A stretch of DNA of 64,000 nucleotides from an uncultured Eggerthellaceae bacterium (GCA_910588945.1 CAJUSF010000018.1:1-64000), one strand, 5' to 3'. Positions 1 through 8,813 are shown, counted from the first letter of the stretch. Notes: a model not told the origin generated them from the letters alone. Made by a program: numbers and translations.

Positions 1-1
1 C

Positions 2-118
2 GAGGAAGTGGACAAAGCTCAATGGCAACTCAATAATCGCCCGAGGAAAGTTCTAGATTGGAAGTTTCCTTCCGAGGCGATGCAGGAAGTTTTGGCGGAA
101 GGTGCAATGATCGTCTGA
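2..118 (+). CDS. IS30-family transposase, C-terminal fragment
   Basis: The window opens inside a reading frame that ends with TGA at 116-118. The 38 visible residues include QLNNRPRKVLDWKFPSEAM, which matches the C-terminal end of IS30-family DDE transposases (typical pattern NxRPRKxLxWxxPxE). This family catalyses cut-and-paste or circle-mediated transposition; the catalytic core would lie upstream, outside the window. The right inverted repeat of the element should lie shortly after the stop, but I could not identify it without the other end. Whether the full gene is intact is unknown. Confidence 0.8.
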   Translation, partial: EEVDKAQWQLNNRPRKVLDWKFPSEAMQEVLAEGAMIV

Positions 119-162
119 AGCCGCCCCGTCCCCTGACATAAAGCCGTGAACATGAGATGACA

Positions 163-2166
163 TCAAGCCTGACCCTTTGGCATCGCGAGCGTATCATCGC
201 CTTCTGCGAACTGCGAACGGTAAAGTTCAGCGTAAAATCCATTTTTCTCAAGCAACTCATTATGGGTACCCTGCTCGACGATATCACCGTGATCCATGAC
301 CAATATCATGTCAGCGTTGCGGATCGTGGAGAGCCTATGTGCGATCACAAAGGAAGTCTTTCCCTGCATAAGGTTGTCCATAGCTTGCTGAATGCGCGCT
401 TCAGTGCGCGTGTCCACCGATGAAGTAGCCTCGTCTAGGATAAGCATCTTGCGGTCAGCGAGTAGAGCTCGTGCGATCGTTATCAACTGGCGCTGCCCTT
501 GACTGATATTGGTCGCATCCTCGCCGATCACGAAATCATATCCACTTGGAAGCGTGCTTATGAAGTGATGAACGCACGCATCCTTTGCAGCTGCCTGCAC
601 CTCTTCATCCGTGGCATCGAGTTTCGCATAGGCTATATTGTCTCGAATGGTTCCGCTGAAAAGCCATGTGTCTTGCAGCACCATGGCGAAAAGTCCTCTT
701 ATGTCGTTGATCGAATAGTCTCTTATATCGTGACCGCCCACCTTGATAGATCCCGCTTGGATGTCATAGAACCGCATCAGAAGCTTCACAATGGTCGTTT
801 TTCCTGCACCAGTAGGCCCTACGATCGCAACCGTTTGTCCGGGGGATATCTCGGCGTTCGTGTCCTTGATGACGGGCTGTGAAGGGTCATATCCAAATCT
901 TACGTGTTCGAATACGACCGAACTCTCGGCGCCTGTCGTACAGAATTTGGGGGTTTCTTCATCCATTTCAGGTTCGTCTAGGAATGCGAATATCCTCTCG
1001 GCGGCTGCAGCCATCTGTTGGAGCACGTTTGAAACCTGTGCGAGCTGGGTTATGGGCTGTGTGAAGTTTTTGATGTATTGGATGAACGCCTGAATGTCGC
1101 CGACGGTGATGATTCCCGCCGCTGCGAAAAATGCGCCCGAGACGGCAACGGCGACGTAACCGAGATTTCCGATAAAGTTCATTACCGGCATTATGAGGCC
1201 TGAGAGGAATTGCGCCTTCCATCCGCAGTCATAGAGATGCTCGTTTGTCTTGTTGAAGTGCTCGATCGTGGCATCTTGCCTGTTGAACGCTTTTACGATC
1301 GCATGGCCTGAAAAAGTCTCTTCAACGATCGTGTTGATGTCGCCGAGCGTGGATTGCTGCGCATAGAAGTATTTCTGCGATCGCTTGACTACGACAGATG
1401 CCAACAATACAGACAGCGGCACCATTAGAAGCGCTATCAACGTCATCACCCAGTTGATGGAAAGCATCATCACGAGAACGCCGATCACGGTTGCGGTTGA
1501 TGTTACAGCCTGCGTGATTCCTTGATTTAGGCTCTGCCCGAGAGCATCGATGTCGTTTGTGATCCTTGAGAGCACGTCTCCTGTCGATGTTTTGTCGAAG
1601 TATGAATAGGGAAGACGATCGATCTTCTTTGAGATAGCATCGCGCAGATCGTAGCAAGTCTTTTGCGAGATGTAACTCATGGTCCACGATTGCACGAACG
1701 AGCAGAGGCTTGATAGTAGATATAGCGCAAGTGTTGCCAGAAGTATGCTTCCAATGAAGGTGAAATCTATGCCGCCTGTGCCATCGATCTTGGCGATGGT
1801 TCCATTAAAAAGTGCTGTTGTGGCCTCCGAGAGAACCTTTGGCCCCACGATGTTAAACACGGTGGATCCGATCGCAAAGGAAAATACGATCAAAAGCCGC
1901 AGTTTGAATTTAGCCATGAAGCGAAGCATTTTACTCATGGTGCCCTTGAAATCGCGAGGTTTCTCTCTGGGCATCATGCGCCCACCTGGGCCTCCGTGGC
2001 CTCTGTGTCCTCCATGGCCCGAACCCGGACCATGCCCTCCCGAAGCGCGCGCTTTCGCTATTCTCTCGGCGCGATTGCGGGCTATCGCGTTACGATCGGT
2101 TGAATCTTGCAACCGTTTTGCTTCACGCGCTGCAAGCTTTTCTGGTGAGATATGCTTCAGGCTCAT
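163..2166 (-). CDS. Heterodimeric ABC exporter, catalytically canonical subunit
   Basis: Fused membrane and ATPase subunit of a type IV (MDR-like) ABC exporter, 667 aa. The start is the ATG at 2166, not an in-frame upstream one, because it overlaps the partner's stop as ATGA and has a GAGGTGGGA ribosome site. A basic, Gly/His-rich N-terminal extension (about residues 40-75) precedes six membrane segments. The ATPase domain has Walker A GPTGAGKTT (about 445), signature ISQGQRQL (about 550), Walker B LILDEATSS with the catalytic Glu, and H-loop AHRLST. The variant signature beside a normal Walker B/H-loop is known from heterodimers such as LmrCD and BmrCD. It should work with the gene immediately upstream. 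Substrate (drug, lipid or peptide) cannot be told. Confidence 0.93.
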   Translation of the reverse strand: MSLKHISPEKLAAREAKRLQDSTDRNAIARNRAERIAKARASGGHGPGSGHGGHRGHGGPGGRMMPREKPRDFKGTMSKMLRFMAKFKLRLLIVFSFAIGSTVFNIVGPKVLSEATTALFNGTIAKIDGTGGIDFTFIGSILLATLALYLLSSLCSFVQSWTMSYISQKTCYDLRDAISKKIDRLPYSYFDKTSTGDVLSRITNDIDALGQSLNQGITQAVTSTATVIGVLVMMLSINWVMTLIALLMVPLSVLLASVVVKRSQKYFYAQQSTLGDINTIVEETFSGHAIVKAFNRQDATIEHFNKTNEHLYDCGWKAQFLSGLIMPVMNFIGNLGYVAVAVSGAFFAAAGIITVGDIQAFIQYIKNFTQPITQLAQVSNVLQQMAAAAERIFAFLDEPEMDEETPKFCTTGAESSVVFEHVRFGYDPSQPVIKDTNAEISPGQTVAIVGPTGAGKTTIVKLLMRFYDIQAGSIKVGGHDIRDYSINDIRGLFAMVLQDTWLFSGTIRDNIAYAKLDATDEEVQAAAKDACVHHFISTLPSGYDFVIGEDATNISQGQRQLITIARALLADRKMLILDEATSSVDTRTEARIQQAMDNLMQGKTSFVIAHRLSTIRNADMILVMDHGDIVEQGTHNELLEKNGFYAELYRSQFAEGDDTLAMPKGQA

Positions 2167-4391
2167 ATTCCCACCTCGAAAAGCTCGTCGGCCGATAGTT
2201 GGGAGAGCGCGATCTCCCTGTACTCTTCGCAAGATTTGAGCAGTTCAGAGTGCGTGCCGATACCTGCGATCCTGCCATCGTTCAAGACGAGTATCTTATC
2301 TGCATCTAGCACGGTCGAAATGCGCTGTGCGACGATGATGTACGTTGTCGGTGCCACATGTGCGCCCTTGTCACCATCTCCGGTATCTTTTCCTAAGTTA
2401 GCTCTCGCCTTCAAGGAAGCCCGCAGCGCGGCATCGGTTTTGTAATCAAGCGCGGAAAACGTGTCATCGAAAAGCATTATCGGCGCGTTTGTGGCGATGG
2501 CTCTAGCGATTGCCAAGCGCTGACGTTGACCGCCTGAGACATTGGTCCCGCCTTGCGAGATCTCCGTATCGACGCCGTCTTCGAAATCGTTCACAAAATC
2601 GAGCGCCTGTGCACACGATAGAGCCTCCTCTATGCGGCTTTCATCCATGTTCGGATCGCTGTAGGCCACATTGGTCTCTATCGTGCCCTTAAACAGGAAT
2701 GCTTTTTGCGGAACATAGCCTATAGCGGCCCGCAGGCGCTCCTGCGAGAGGTCGCGTATGTCTATGCCGTCGATCGTGATCGAACCTTGGCATGTATCGT
2801 AAAAGCGCATGAGAAGCTTCAAGATGCTCGACTTTCCCGAACCTGTTCCACCGACGATCGCGAGTGTGTCGCCAGCGTTCACTGTGAAGTTGATATCCTC
2901 GAGTACAGGCTCGCTCGAATCGGTATATGAGAAGTTGACGTCTTTGAACTCGATCGCACCTCCGGATGATGCGAGGTGTTTCGATAGCGAGGCATCCGCC
3001 GCATCGGTCACGTCTTTCGCTTTATCCTGCACGGCGGGATCGGTTCCTATGACCTCATCGATGCGCTCGGCTGCCACCTCGGCGCGAGGAAGCATGATCG
3101 AGACCATTCCAAGCATGAGAAAGCTCATTATGATGAGCATTGCGTAGGTGATAAACGCGATCAGATCTCCGGTTTGAAGCTGGCCCGTGTCGATGTATCC
3201 GGCACCGAACCATACGATTGCCACAGATGTTGCGTTCATGATCAAGAACATCGTCGGCATCATGAACGACATAACTCGGTTGGTGAAAAGTTGTGTGCGC
3301 ATGAGGCTGGAAGATGCATCATCGAAGCGCTTCTCCTCGAATGTCTCTCTATCGAAAGCGCGGATGACCGGCATCCCATTCAGCATTTCACGCGATACGA
3401 GATTGACTTTATCTATGAGCTTTTGAACTACCTTGAACTTCGGCATCGCCAGCTTGAACACGATGCCTACAAGTGCGAACACCGCAATGATCGCAACGAC
3501 GATGATCCAGCCCATTGAGGCGTTCGTGACCATGACCATGATGATTCCGCCTGCTGCAAGAATAGGGGCGGAAAGTATCATTCGAAGCAGCATGACGGAT
3601 ACATTTTGTATGAGCTGGATATCGTTGGTTGCGCGTGTGATAAGCGAGGCGGCGGAGAAGTGGCTTATCTCGCTTTCTGAGAATGACACCACTTTTGCGA
3701 ACAGTTTTCTGCGAAGTTCGAGCCCGATTCTGCCGCCTGTGCGCGAGGCAACGAACCCGATGGCAATCGACATCAGCATGCCGAGAGCCGCAAGCACCAA
3801 CATGATTGCTCCCATGCGAGCGAGAAATCCCATCTGCATGTCGGATAGGTTATAGCCAGCTTTCTCGTATTCGGCGCGCGCCGCGGATATCGACTGTTGG
3901 CGCAACATGTCTTCGTTGTGTGAGTCGGATGCGATTTGGTCCACGAACGTTATAGCGCGTTCGCGATCTAGTTCACCTGCTTGATAGGCATGGTACATCT
4001 CATCAAACGAAGCAATATCGGAGGATGTTTCAGGGGAGGGATCAGTGGTGGCGTGGATGGCGATTAGCGGCTTTGTAAGGATGTGTTCTAGTTCGCCTTT
4101 GTGTTCGCAACCGAAAGCGTTGAGGTGAAAGATACCCTCGCCGTCTTCATCGTAGGATTGTTTTATAAACGCTGCATCCTTCTCTTCTGTTATGCTGCAA
4201 ACCTTCTCGAATGTGTCTTTTGACATTGCATCCACTGCAACGGATTCAACGCCGGACTGCTGTATTCCTACATCCACGATCTGTGAGGTGAGCGTTGGAA
4301 GCGCAAGGTCGCATGCCGCTTGGATCACAAGCAGAAGTAAGACGAGCAGGACCGCTCTGATGTGCCCCTTGAAATATCCGACGATATGCAT
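2163..4391 (-). CDS. Heterodimeric ABC exporter, degenerate-site subunit
   Basis: First gene of the exporter pair, 742 aa. TM1 is followed by an unusually long extracytoplasmic insert (about residues 40-190) with charged residues and two Cys, then the remaining membrane helices. The ATPase domain has Walker A GGTGSGKSS (about 512) and a perfect signature NVSGGQRQR. Walker B reads LFDDTFSALD, with Asp in place of the catalytic Glu, and the H-loop His is replaced by Gln (VAQRIST). Such substitutions define the non-hydrolysing site of asymmetric ABC exporters. It overlaps the partner start by 4 nt, so translation is probably coupled. Start ATG follows AAAAAGGCGC. The insert's role is unknown. 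Confidence 0.93.
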   Translation of the reverse strand: MHIVGYFKGHIRAVLLVLLLLVIQAACDLALPTLTSQIVDVGIQQSGVESVAVDAMSKDTFEKVCSITEEKDAAFIKQSYDEDGEGIFHLNAFGCEHKGELEHILTKPLIAIHATTDPSPETSSDIASFDEMYHAYQAGELDRERAITFVDQIASDSHNEDMLRQQSISAARAEYEKAGYNLSDMQMGFLARMGAIMLVLAALGMLMSIAIGFVASRTGGRIGLELRRKLFAKVVSFSESEISHFSAASLITRATNDIQLIQNVSVMLLRMILSAPILAAGGIIMVMVTNASMGWIIVVAIIAVFALVGIVFKLAMPKFKVVQKLIDKVNLVSREMLNGMPVIRAFDRETFEEKRFDDASSSLMRTQLFTNRVMSFMMPTMFLIMNATSVAIVWFGAGYIDTGQLQTGDLIAFITYAMLIIMSFLMLGMVSIMLPRAEVAAERIDEVIGTDPAVQDKAKDVTDAADASLSKHLASSGGAIEFKDVNFSYTDSSEPVLEDINFTVNAGDTLAIVGGTGSGKSSILKLLMRFYDTCQGSITIDGIDIRDLSQERLRAAIGYVPQKAFLFKGTIETNVAYSDPNMDESRIEEALSCAQALDFVNDFEDGVDTEISQGGTNVSGGQRQRLAIARAIATNAPIMLFDDTFSALDYKTDAALRASLKARANLGKDTGDGDKGAHVAPTTYIIVAQRISTVLDADKILVLNDGRIAGIGTHSELLKSCEEYREIALSQLSADELFEVGI

Positions 4392-4540
4392 ATTTGCGCC
4401 TTTTTACCACCCGTTCATTCTTGAATATGAGTGTAGCGCATCTTGGATAGATCAGAGGAGTGAAGGGCGACCGTCGTGAGCGGTGCGACCCTTGCTCATC
4501 ATGATTATCATGAGCGTGCGGTTTGCTGAAACTCTATCCG

Positions 4541-5095
4541 CTATTGATCCTTGTTGGAGCAAAGCAGCAGAATTCCGGAAACGAATCCGAAGAAGATCAG
4601 GTTGCAAACGCCGAATGCAGTGGTGTTGGGCTTCGTTCCTTTGTAGATCCCCCAAGATCTCACGAGCATCGGTATCTCCCACGCAAGCGGTATGATGGCA
4701 AAGCACGTGCAGGCGAGAACGACCGCATTCCATACGAAAGCAACAAGGCGAAGTGTCTTATCGGTCTCGGTCATCGGATAGAGAGCTCCAGGGTGATATA
4801 GCCTATCGTTTGCTTGGATATAGATGTTCGTTGTCGTGCCTTGAGCTTGCTGCGCTTGCGGCTGCGGCTGAGAATATGCTTGCTGTGGCTGCGGTTGTGC
4901 CTGTGTGCATGTTTGCTGTTGCGGCTGCTGTGGCTGTGCTTGCGGTTGGGTCTGCTGAGCTTGCGGCTGTGGGTCAGCCTGCGGCTGCGTTCGAGTCGGC
5001 AAAGTCTGATCCGTCCAAGCGCTTCCGTCCCAGTAACGCAGAAAACTATCATTTCCGGATGGGTCTGGATACCACCCTGCAGCGGTTTGGCTCAT
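4541..5095 (-). CDS. DUF2510 domain membrane protein with Gln/Pro-rich linker
   Basis: 184 aa. Residues 1-32 form a DUF2510 module (AAGWYPDPSGNDSFLRYWDG, ending SAWTDQ), a short Trp-rich domain common in actinobacterial membrane proteins. A linker of about 45 residues made almost only of Q, P and A follows. The C-terminal half has two hydrophobic segments (LRLVAFVWNAVVLACTCFAI and FGVCNLIFFGFVSGILLLC) separated by a short loop. Start ATG has GGAGGACAC upstream. The protein is probably membrane anchored with the DUF2510 module at the N-terminus. No function is established for the family. It is monocistronic between the exporter operon and the MOSC gene. Confidence 0.85.
   Translation of the reverse strand: MSQTAAGWYPDPSGNDSFLRYWDGSAWTDQTLPTRTQPQADPQPQAQQTQPQAQPQQPQQQTCTQAQPQPQQAYSQPQPQAQQAQGTTTNIYIQANDRLYHPGALYPMTETDKTLRLVAFVWNAVVLACTCFAIIPLAWEIPMLVRSWGIYKGTKPNTTAFGVCNLIFFGFVSGILLLCSNKDQ
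4848..4990 (-). repeat. Low-complexity CAG/GCC-rich tract encoding PQAQ repeats
   Basis: Imperfect repeats of codons for Gln, Pro and Ala encode the linker of the DUF2510 protein (PQAQQ-like units). The tract is purine/pyrimidine skewed and is a plausible site for length variation by slippage. Confidence 0.75.
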
Positions 5096-5261
5096 GTGTC
5101 CTCCGTCGATTTCTTGAAATATCTCAAAGAGAAGAGAGTTGTTCAGTTAGTTTAGCGGACTCGAATCTCAAGTCCGTATAACCGATTATAGCCATTGATG
5201 AGTCAAACCGTGCTTGGATCTGTTTCGTTGTATTTCAAGTGATGCGCTTTATACGGAGGCG

Positions 5262-5290
5262 ATGCGGATGCAAACGTAGCGCATCCGCAT
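5262..5290. terminator. Perfect 10-bp hairpin between convergent-facing gene ends
   Basis: Arms ATGCGGATGC (5262-5271) and GCATCCGCAT (5281-5290) enclose a 9-nt loop just past the MOSC stop. On the plus strand it is followed by GCTCTTTTG; on the minus strand there is no U-tract. It may be a weak terminator or an mRNA-stabilising hairpin. Confidence 0.45.
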
Positions 5291-5304
5291 GCTCTTTTGT
5301 TGCC

Positions 5305-5733
5305 TTAGATGATCTCTATCGAGTCTCCAACATTGATCACGCCGCCGTTGATTACTTTGCAAAACACACCCTCTCGAGGCATGATACAGTCACCCATCTT
5401 GTGATAGATAGCGCAATGCGCGTGGCATTCTTTGCCGATTTGAGTGAGTTCTAAAACGGTTTCGTTTGTTTGAAATCGCGTTCCGATGGGAAGAGCCTTG
5501 AGGTCAAAGCCCTCGACGATGATGTTTTCACCGAAGGCACCGTTTTCGACATCGGCACCAAGCGCCTTGAAATGCTCGATCGCATCATAGTTGAGAAGGC
5601 TTACCTGGCGGTGCCAGTTGCCTGCGTGAGCATCACCTTCGATACCCCAATCAGGGCGAAGTTCGATCGAGGGCTGTTCTGATTTCTGAATGCCTTTAAC
5701 ATTGCTGGTGCAAACGGCTTTGATGGTGCCCAT
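5305..5733 (-). CDS. MOSC domain protein
   Basis: 142 aa single-domain MOSC protein. MOSC (molybdenum cofactor sulfurase C-terminal) domains bind sulfur or molybdopterin-type ligands in Moco sulfuration or metal-sulfur transfer. The sequence shows the family's GIEGDAHAG and FGENIIVEG blocks, a conserved Cys/His segment (GKECHAHCAIY) and CIMPREGVFCKV near the end. The start at 5733 was preferred over an upstream in-frame ATG because AAAGGAGCG lies just before it. No other Moco gene is nearby, so its client enzyme cannot be inferred from context. Confidence 0.9.
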   Translation of the reverse strand: MGTIKAVCTSNVKGIQKSEQPSIELRPDWGIEGDAHAGNWHRQVSLLNYDAIEHFKALGADVENGAFGENIIVEGFDLKALPIGTRFQTNETVLELTQIGKECHAHCAIYHKMGDCIMPREGVFCKVINGGVINVGDSIEII

Positions 5734-5898
5734 GTTGCACGCTCCTTTGCTAAGAGACGATATATCGCGCGCCACCTCGATATACCCGGTGCAACAATAG
5801 ATTTACCTGTATGCCGCTGCACAACGACAGACAGGGTTGTTCTTTGGCGTAGCTTAATTATACGTAAATGAGAATAAAAAGGGCAAGAGACTTGATCC

Positions 5899-6846
5899 CT
5901 AAATGCAGAAAACCTTCAAAAAAGCAGTGAGAACAGGTATGGAGATAATTGCAAGTACGGTGGTTACAAACGTTCCTTGCGCCATCGTGTGAGTGTTGCC
6001 GCCGTATTGGTAGCACAGCATTGTTCCATTCGTGGCAACCGGCATGCCCGAGACTACAACGATTACGGCAAGCAGCAGAGGGTCAGTCACGAAGAAATGA
6101 AACACAAACCAGATGACTAGCGGATTCACAATAAGACGGAAGATCGAGGCGATCCACAACCGGGCTCCGCCAATAAGTTCTCGTACGGGAAGGCAGGCAA
6201 GCGATGAGCCGATGATCAGGAGTGCAGCGGGCGTGGTAAGTGAGCCCAAGGTGGAAAAAGCATCGCCGATGACGGGGATGTTATGGATGTTCAGCAATGT
6301 GCAGATGATCGCAACTATGCAGGATATGATCGCCGGCGAGATGAGCTTTTTCGCGGTTAGTTTGACCTTGCTCGAATCCTTGTTGTCCTGCGCTAGAAAT
6401 ATGATGCCTATTGTGAAGACCAGAAAGTTGAAGGGGAGGTTGAATACTGCTGCATAGATGAGCGCCTCTTGGCCAAAAAGCGCGGTCAGAACGGGAAAGC
6501 CGATAAATCCTACATTCCCGAAACAAAGCATGAATTTGAATACTCCGCGGTTTCCTATGTGTATGCGCATGATTGCGGTGAGGGCGTAAGCAAGGGTGAT
6601 TACGATCGCATAGCTTGCGCAGGCAAGGCCAAAGGTGAGAAGGATATTTTCAAGCGAGGGAAGCTCTTCGGTGGTGAGGACGGCACCGAGGATCATGGCG
6701 GGAAGCGAGAGATTAATGATCACCTTGGAGAGTTTCTTGTCGAAGTCATCTGTCATGATATTCAGGCGCTTTGCGGCGTATCCCACGCCGACAATAATAA
6801 AAAGCGTGACCATCTGCTGAAATATTTCGATAATGCCTTGTTCCAT
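5899..6846 (-). CDS. AEC-family transporter
   Basis: 315 aa, about ten hydrophobic segments in two halves, matching the auxin efflux carrier (AEC) family of small organic-acid transporters. Typical features are an N-terminal FIIVGVGYAAKRLNI segment, LSLPAMILGAVL, and the C-terminal GMPVATNGTMLCYQYGG motif. Bacterial members move malate, malonate or related anions; no substrate can be assigned here. No Shine-Dalgarno sequence precedes the ATG, but a TATACT box lies 6 nt upstream, so the mRNA is probably leaderless. It is transcribed alone. Confidence 0.9.
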   Translation of the reverse strand: MEQGIIEIFQQMVTLFIIVGVGYAAKRLNIMTDDFDKKLSKVIINLSLPAMILGAVLTTEELPSLENILLTFGLACASYAIVITLAYALTAIMRIHIGNRGVFKFMLCFGNVGFIGFPVLTALFGQEALIYAAVFNLPFNFLVFTIGIIFLAQDNKDSSKVKLTAKKLISPAIISCIVAIICTLLNIHNIPVIGDAFSTLGSLTTPAALLIIGSSLACLPVRELIGGARLWIASIFRLIVNPLVIWFVFHFFVTDPLLLAVIVVVSGMPVATNGTMLCYQYGGNTHTMAQGTFVTTVLAIISIPVLTAFLKVFCI

Positions 6847-6852
6847 GTCTCT

Positions 6853-6858
6853 AGTATA
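6853..6858 (-). promoter_or_regulatory. -10 box of leaderless AEC transporter gene
   Basis: On the minus strand TATACT is followed by 6 nt and then the ATG, placing the expected transcription start at the A of ATG. No convincing -35 hexamer was found at 16-18 nt spacing. Confidence 0.45.
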
Positions 6859-7143
6859 GTACAGACTGAAACAAGGGTCGATTGGAACAGGAGTTGGCTC
6901 CGCGTTTTACTTGATGTGGGGTCATTTGTGCACGAACAAAGGGCATTGTAGTGCCTGCACAAGCTGAAACCGTCAAACATCCTTCAGGTATATTGCGTAT
7001 TCCGTATTGGCTTGAATATCGATGAGCGGTGCTATGCCCCCTGTTTAAAAGAAAATGGATGCAAACCGACCCAGTTCCAATCTAAACCCGGTCAGAATAT
7101 ACTGATGGGACTACTAAGATCGATCCACTTAGAGAAGGCAAGC
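6859..7143. other. Non-coding interval between AEC and HipA-like genes
   Basis: No convincing gene. It contains GACTGAAACA-A-GGGTCG near 6864, a phrase that recurs at about 10600 just outside the RAYT element. There is also a weak inverted match (GATTGGAACAGG near 6882 against CCAGTTCCAATC near 7071). These may be worn remains of another repetitive element. Confidence 0.3.
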
Positions 7144-8073
7144 CTATCCTATAAGCGGAGCTATTCCATTCTCGAAACGGTAGCGCAGGAGTTCTTTGTG
7201 CGAGCGCCTGACGGCATCTGTCATCAATACGACACCGAAAGCCTCGGCAGGGACGCTGTCGATAATGTCGTCGATCGTTTTGAGATCAACAGCGCTTGCG
7301 AAACGCTCTATTGCAGAGCTTAGGTCTGGATTTACCGTGGATCGCATATATGAGAAAGGGTGTATCGACTCGCTTCCACCTTCCGGTAGCGCTAGCTTAT
7401 AACAGGAGATGTTGGTTCCGAAGGCATCTTGTTCGATATCGCTTGCATCTTCGAGCCGCTCTTTAGCTACCGAAGCACTTCTTTTGCTGAAGAGCGAACT
7501 CCCCAGATCATAAACGGGTGCAAGTTCGTATTGCATAGAAGGTGTCATCACCACGCCCCAGTTGCCATTATTGCGATCGGGGTTCTTGAGGAATGCATCC
7601 ACTACGAACATATCCCAAAAGCGTTCCTTGACACCGGGAATGTTGCTCAAAAGATCGGAAGTCTCGATGGTTGCGAGCACATCGTTCAAGTAGATACTCT
7701 CGCCGTCCGATGGGGCAGAGGAGAAACCCTCGTCATCATCGGATAGAGCATTCTTGATCTCATTGAATTCGAACAACCTTTTATTGGGATGGGTGAAATC
7801 CTTGCATGCACATACTATCTTTCCGTTGCGATAACCAAGAGTGGTCGTTTGTGCTGGGATCCCAAGCGATGCGTATATATGCGAACCGATGAATTCGGAT
7901 ACAGGGCTTGATGTGTATGAGGGGAGATGTCTGCCCTTCAGATCGCGGGTTGTGCGAGGGTATTTAGTGATCCAAGGCTCACCGTTTATGATGATGCCTT
8001 CCTTTTGACCCGCGCGTCCGCCATAGAAAAGGCCACTTTTGGGGTAGTCTCTTAAGTCTTGGATGTTTGTCAT
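7144..8073 (-). CDS. HipA-like Ser/Thr kinase domain protein, no HipB partner
   Basis: 309 aa. The C-terminal HipA kinase signatures are present: catalytic loop DAFLKNPDRNNGNWG (about residues 155-172) and metal-binding APVYDLGSSL (about 187-196). The N-terminal part has GGRAGQKEGIIINGEPWITKYP, resembling the P-loop-like and ATP-site region of HipA/CtkA proteins. HipA toxins phosphorylate glutamyl-tRNA synthetase or other targets. It is shorter than E. coli HipA (about 440 aa) and lacks the N-terminal subdomain, as in CtkA-type kinases. No helix-turn-helix HipB antitoxin gene adjoins it on either side. Start ATG is preceded by CAGGAACAGCTG. Confidence 0.82.
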   Translation of the reverse strand: MTNIQDLRDYPKSGLFYGGRAGQKEGIIINGEPWITKYPRTTRDLKGRHLPSYTSSPVSEFIGSHIYASLGIPAQTTTLGYRNGKIVCACKDFTHPNKRLFEFNEIKNALSDDDEGFSSAPSDGESIYLNDVLATIETSDLLSNIPGVKERFWDMFVVDAFLKNPDRNNGNWGVVMTPSMQYELAPVYDLGSSLFSKRSASVAKERLEDASDIEQDAFGTNISCYKLALPEGGSESIHPFSYMRSTVNPDLSSAIERFASAVDLKTIDDIIDSVPAEAFGVVLMTDAVRRSHKELLRYRFENGIAPLIG

Positions 8074-8166
8074 CAGCTGTTCCTGTGTAGTGAAGGTCTC
8101 AATGGATGATCATTATAGACATTATATGAAAAAAGCCCATGAAAGATGCCGTAGGCTTCAGCATTC

Positions 8167-8190
8167 AAATGGCGGGATGTGCAAGACTTG
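8167..8190 (-). repeat. Fragment matching the 3' end of tRNA-Asp (possible att remnant)
   Basis: These 24 nt match 16570-16593, the 3' end of the intact tRNA-Asp gene including CCA, at 22 of 24 positions and in the same orientation. Beyond it the similarity stops. On the minus strand it is followed by an AAGCC...GGCTTTTTT hairpin like a tRNA terminator. This is the arrangement expected at the far end of an element integrated into tRNA-Asp. No integrase is visible between the two copies. Confidence 0.6.
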
Positions 8191-8209
8191 CGACAGGAAG
8201 GGTCTCTGG

Positions 8210-8301
8210 TGTCAAAGGGTCACATCTAATGACATAATCTACTCTCTCGCGCTTTATGTAGCGAGTGTACGATCGGTACCATTTGATGTGACCCTTTGAC
8301 A
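8210..8301. mobile_element. 92-bp MITE with RAYT-type ends
   Basis: Terminal inverted repeats TGTCAAAGGGTCACATC-T-AAT and its mirror (ATTTGATGTGACCCTTTGACA at the right end) match over 20 of 21 bp. The left ~35 bp match the left end of the element at 10274. The right ~53 bp (CTTTATG..AG.GAG.GTA onward) match its right end. It is therefore an internally deleted derivative of that element, with no coding capacity. Confidence 0.82.
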
Positions 8302-8314
8302 TCAGCCCTGTTTT

Positions 8315-8368
8315 CAGACCTATTTTTCGATTGGCTTCCAAACGGCAGACCCAAAAACAGACCTATTT
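8315..8368 (+). repeat. Direct repeat block A flanking orphan genes
   Basis: CAGACCTATTTTT, 17 nt, then GCAGACCCAAAA-A-CAGACC. The same two-part block recurs at 10195-10242 with a 16-nt spacer. The two copies bracket the AT-rich gene pair between them. Confidence 0.65.
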
Positions 8369-8468
8369 CTATTACTTTCCTCATTCATGCTATAGTGAGG
8401 GAGCATATACCAGAAAGTAGTAATACTCAGATGTATAGGACATTTTCATTGTTATCGGTAAGGTTGTT

Positions 8469-8735
8469 ATGGGATTGCTTGATTTACTAGTTCGATTTGT
8501 CGGATCTGATAAACGCTACGGGGGATTATTTCTTCATTCGAGATCAGATAGTGAACTTGATGACGTCAGAGAAGAAGTTCGTCAAAAGATGTGCTCTGGT
8601 TCAGAAAAAGCATATTACGACCTTGAGCGTATAGATCGAATTATTGATGCTCGTAAACCGAGACAAAGGAATGATGAAAGTTTTTCAACCTATCGCACCG
8701 AGCATGGTTGGCATCTATCAGAAGACGATGACTAA
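8469..8735 (+). CDS. Small hypothetical protein, 88 aa
   Basis: I do not recognise a family. The protein is acidic at the end (HLSEDDD), begins with a short hydrophobic helix (GLLDLLVRFVG) and then is charged (SELDDVREEVRQKM, LERIDRIIDARKPRQ), suggesting a small helical cytoplasmic protein. Start ATG has only a weak TAAGG upstream. It is convergent with the 400-aa orphan, and both are AT-richer than the surrounding genes and lie between the repeat blocks. Real coding is likely but not certain. Confidence 0.5.
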   Translation: MGLLDLLVRFVGSDKRYGGLFLHSRSDSELDDVREEVRQKMCSGSEKAYYDLERIDRIIDARKPRQRNDESFSTYRTEHGWHLSEDDD

Positions 8736-8813
8736 CTTAATAAGAACTCCCTTATTTCTTGAAATAGTCGATATGCCATCAAGTTAGAAAGATTATGCTC
8801 TACCGGCTCGACG

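Noticed and set aside
6861..7090. Another RAYT-like or MITE-like element between the AEC and HipA genes
   Set aside because: Only short, imperfect matches (GATTGGAAC, AAACA.GGGTCG) could be found; there are no matching 21-bp ends.
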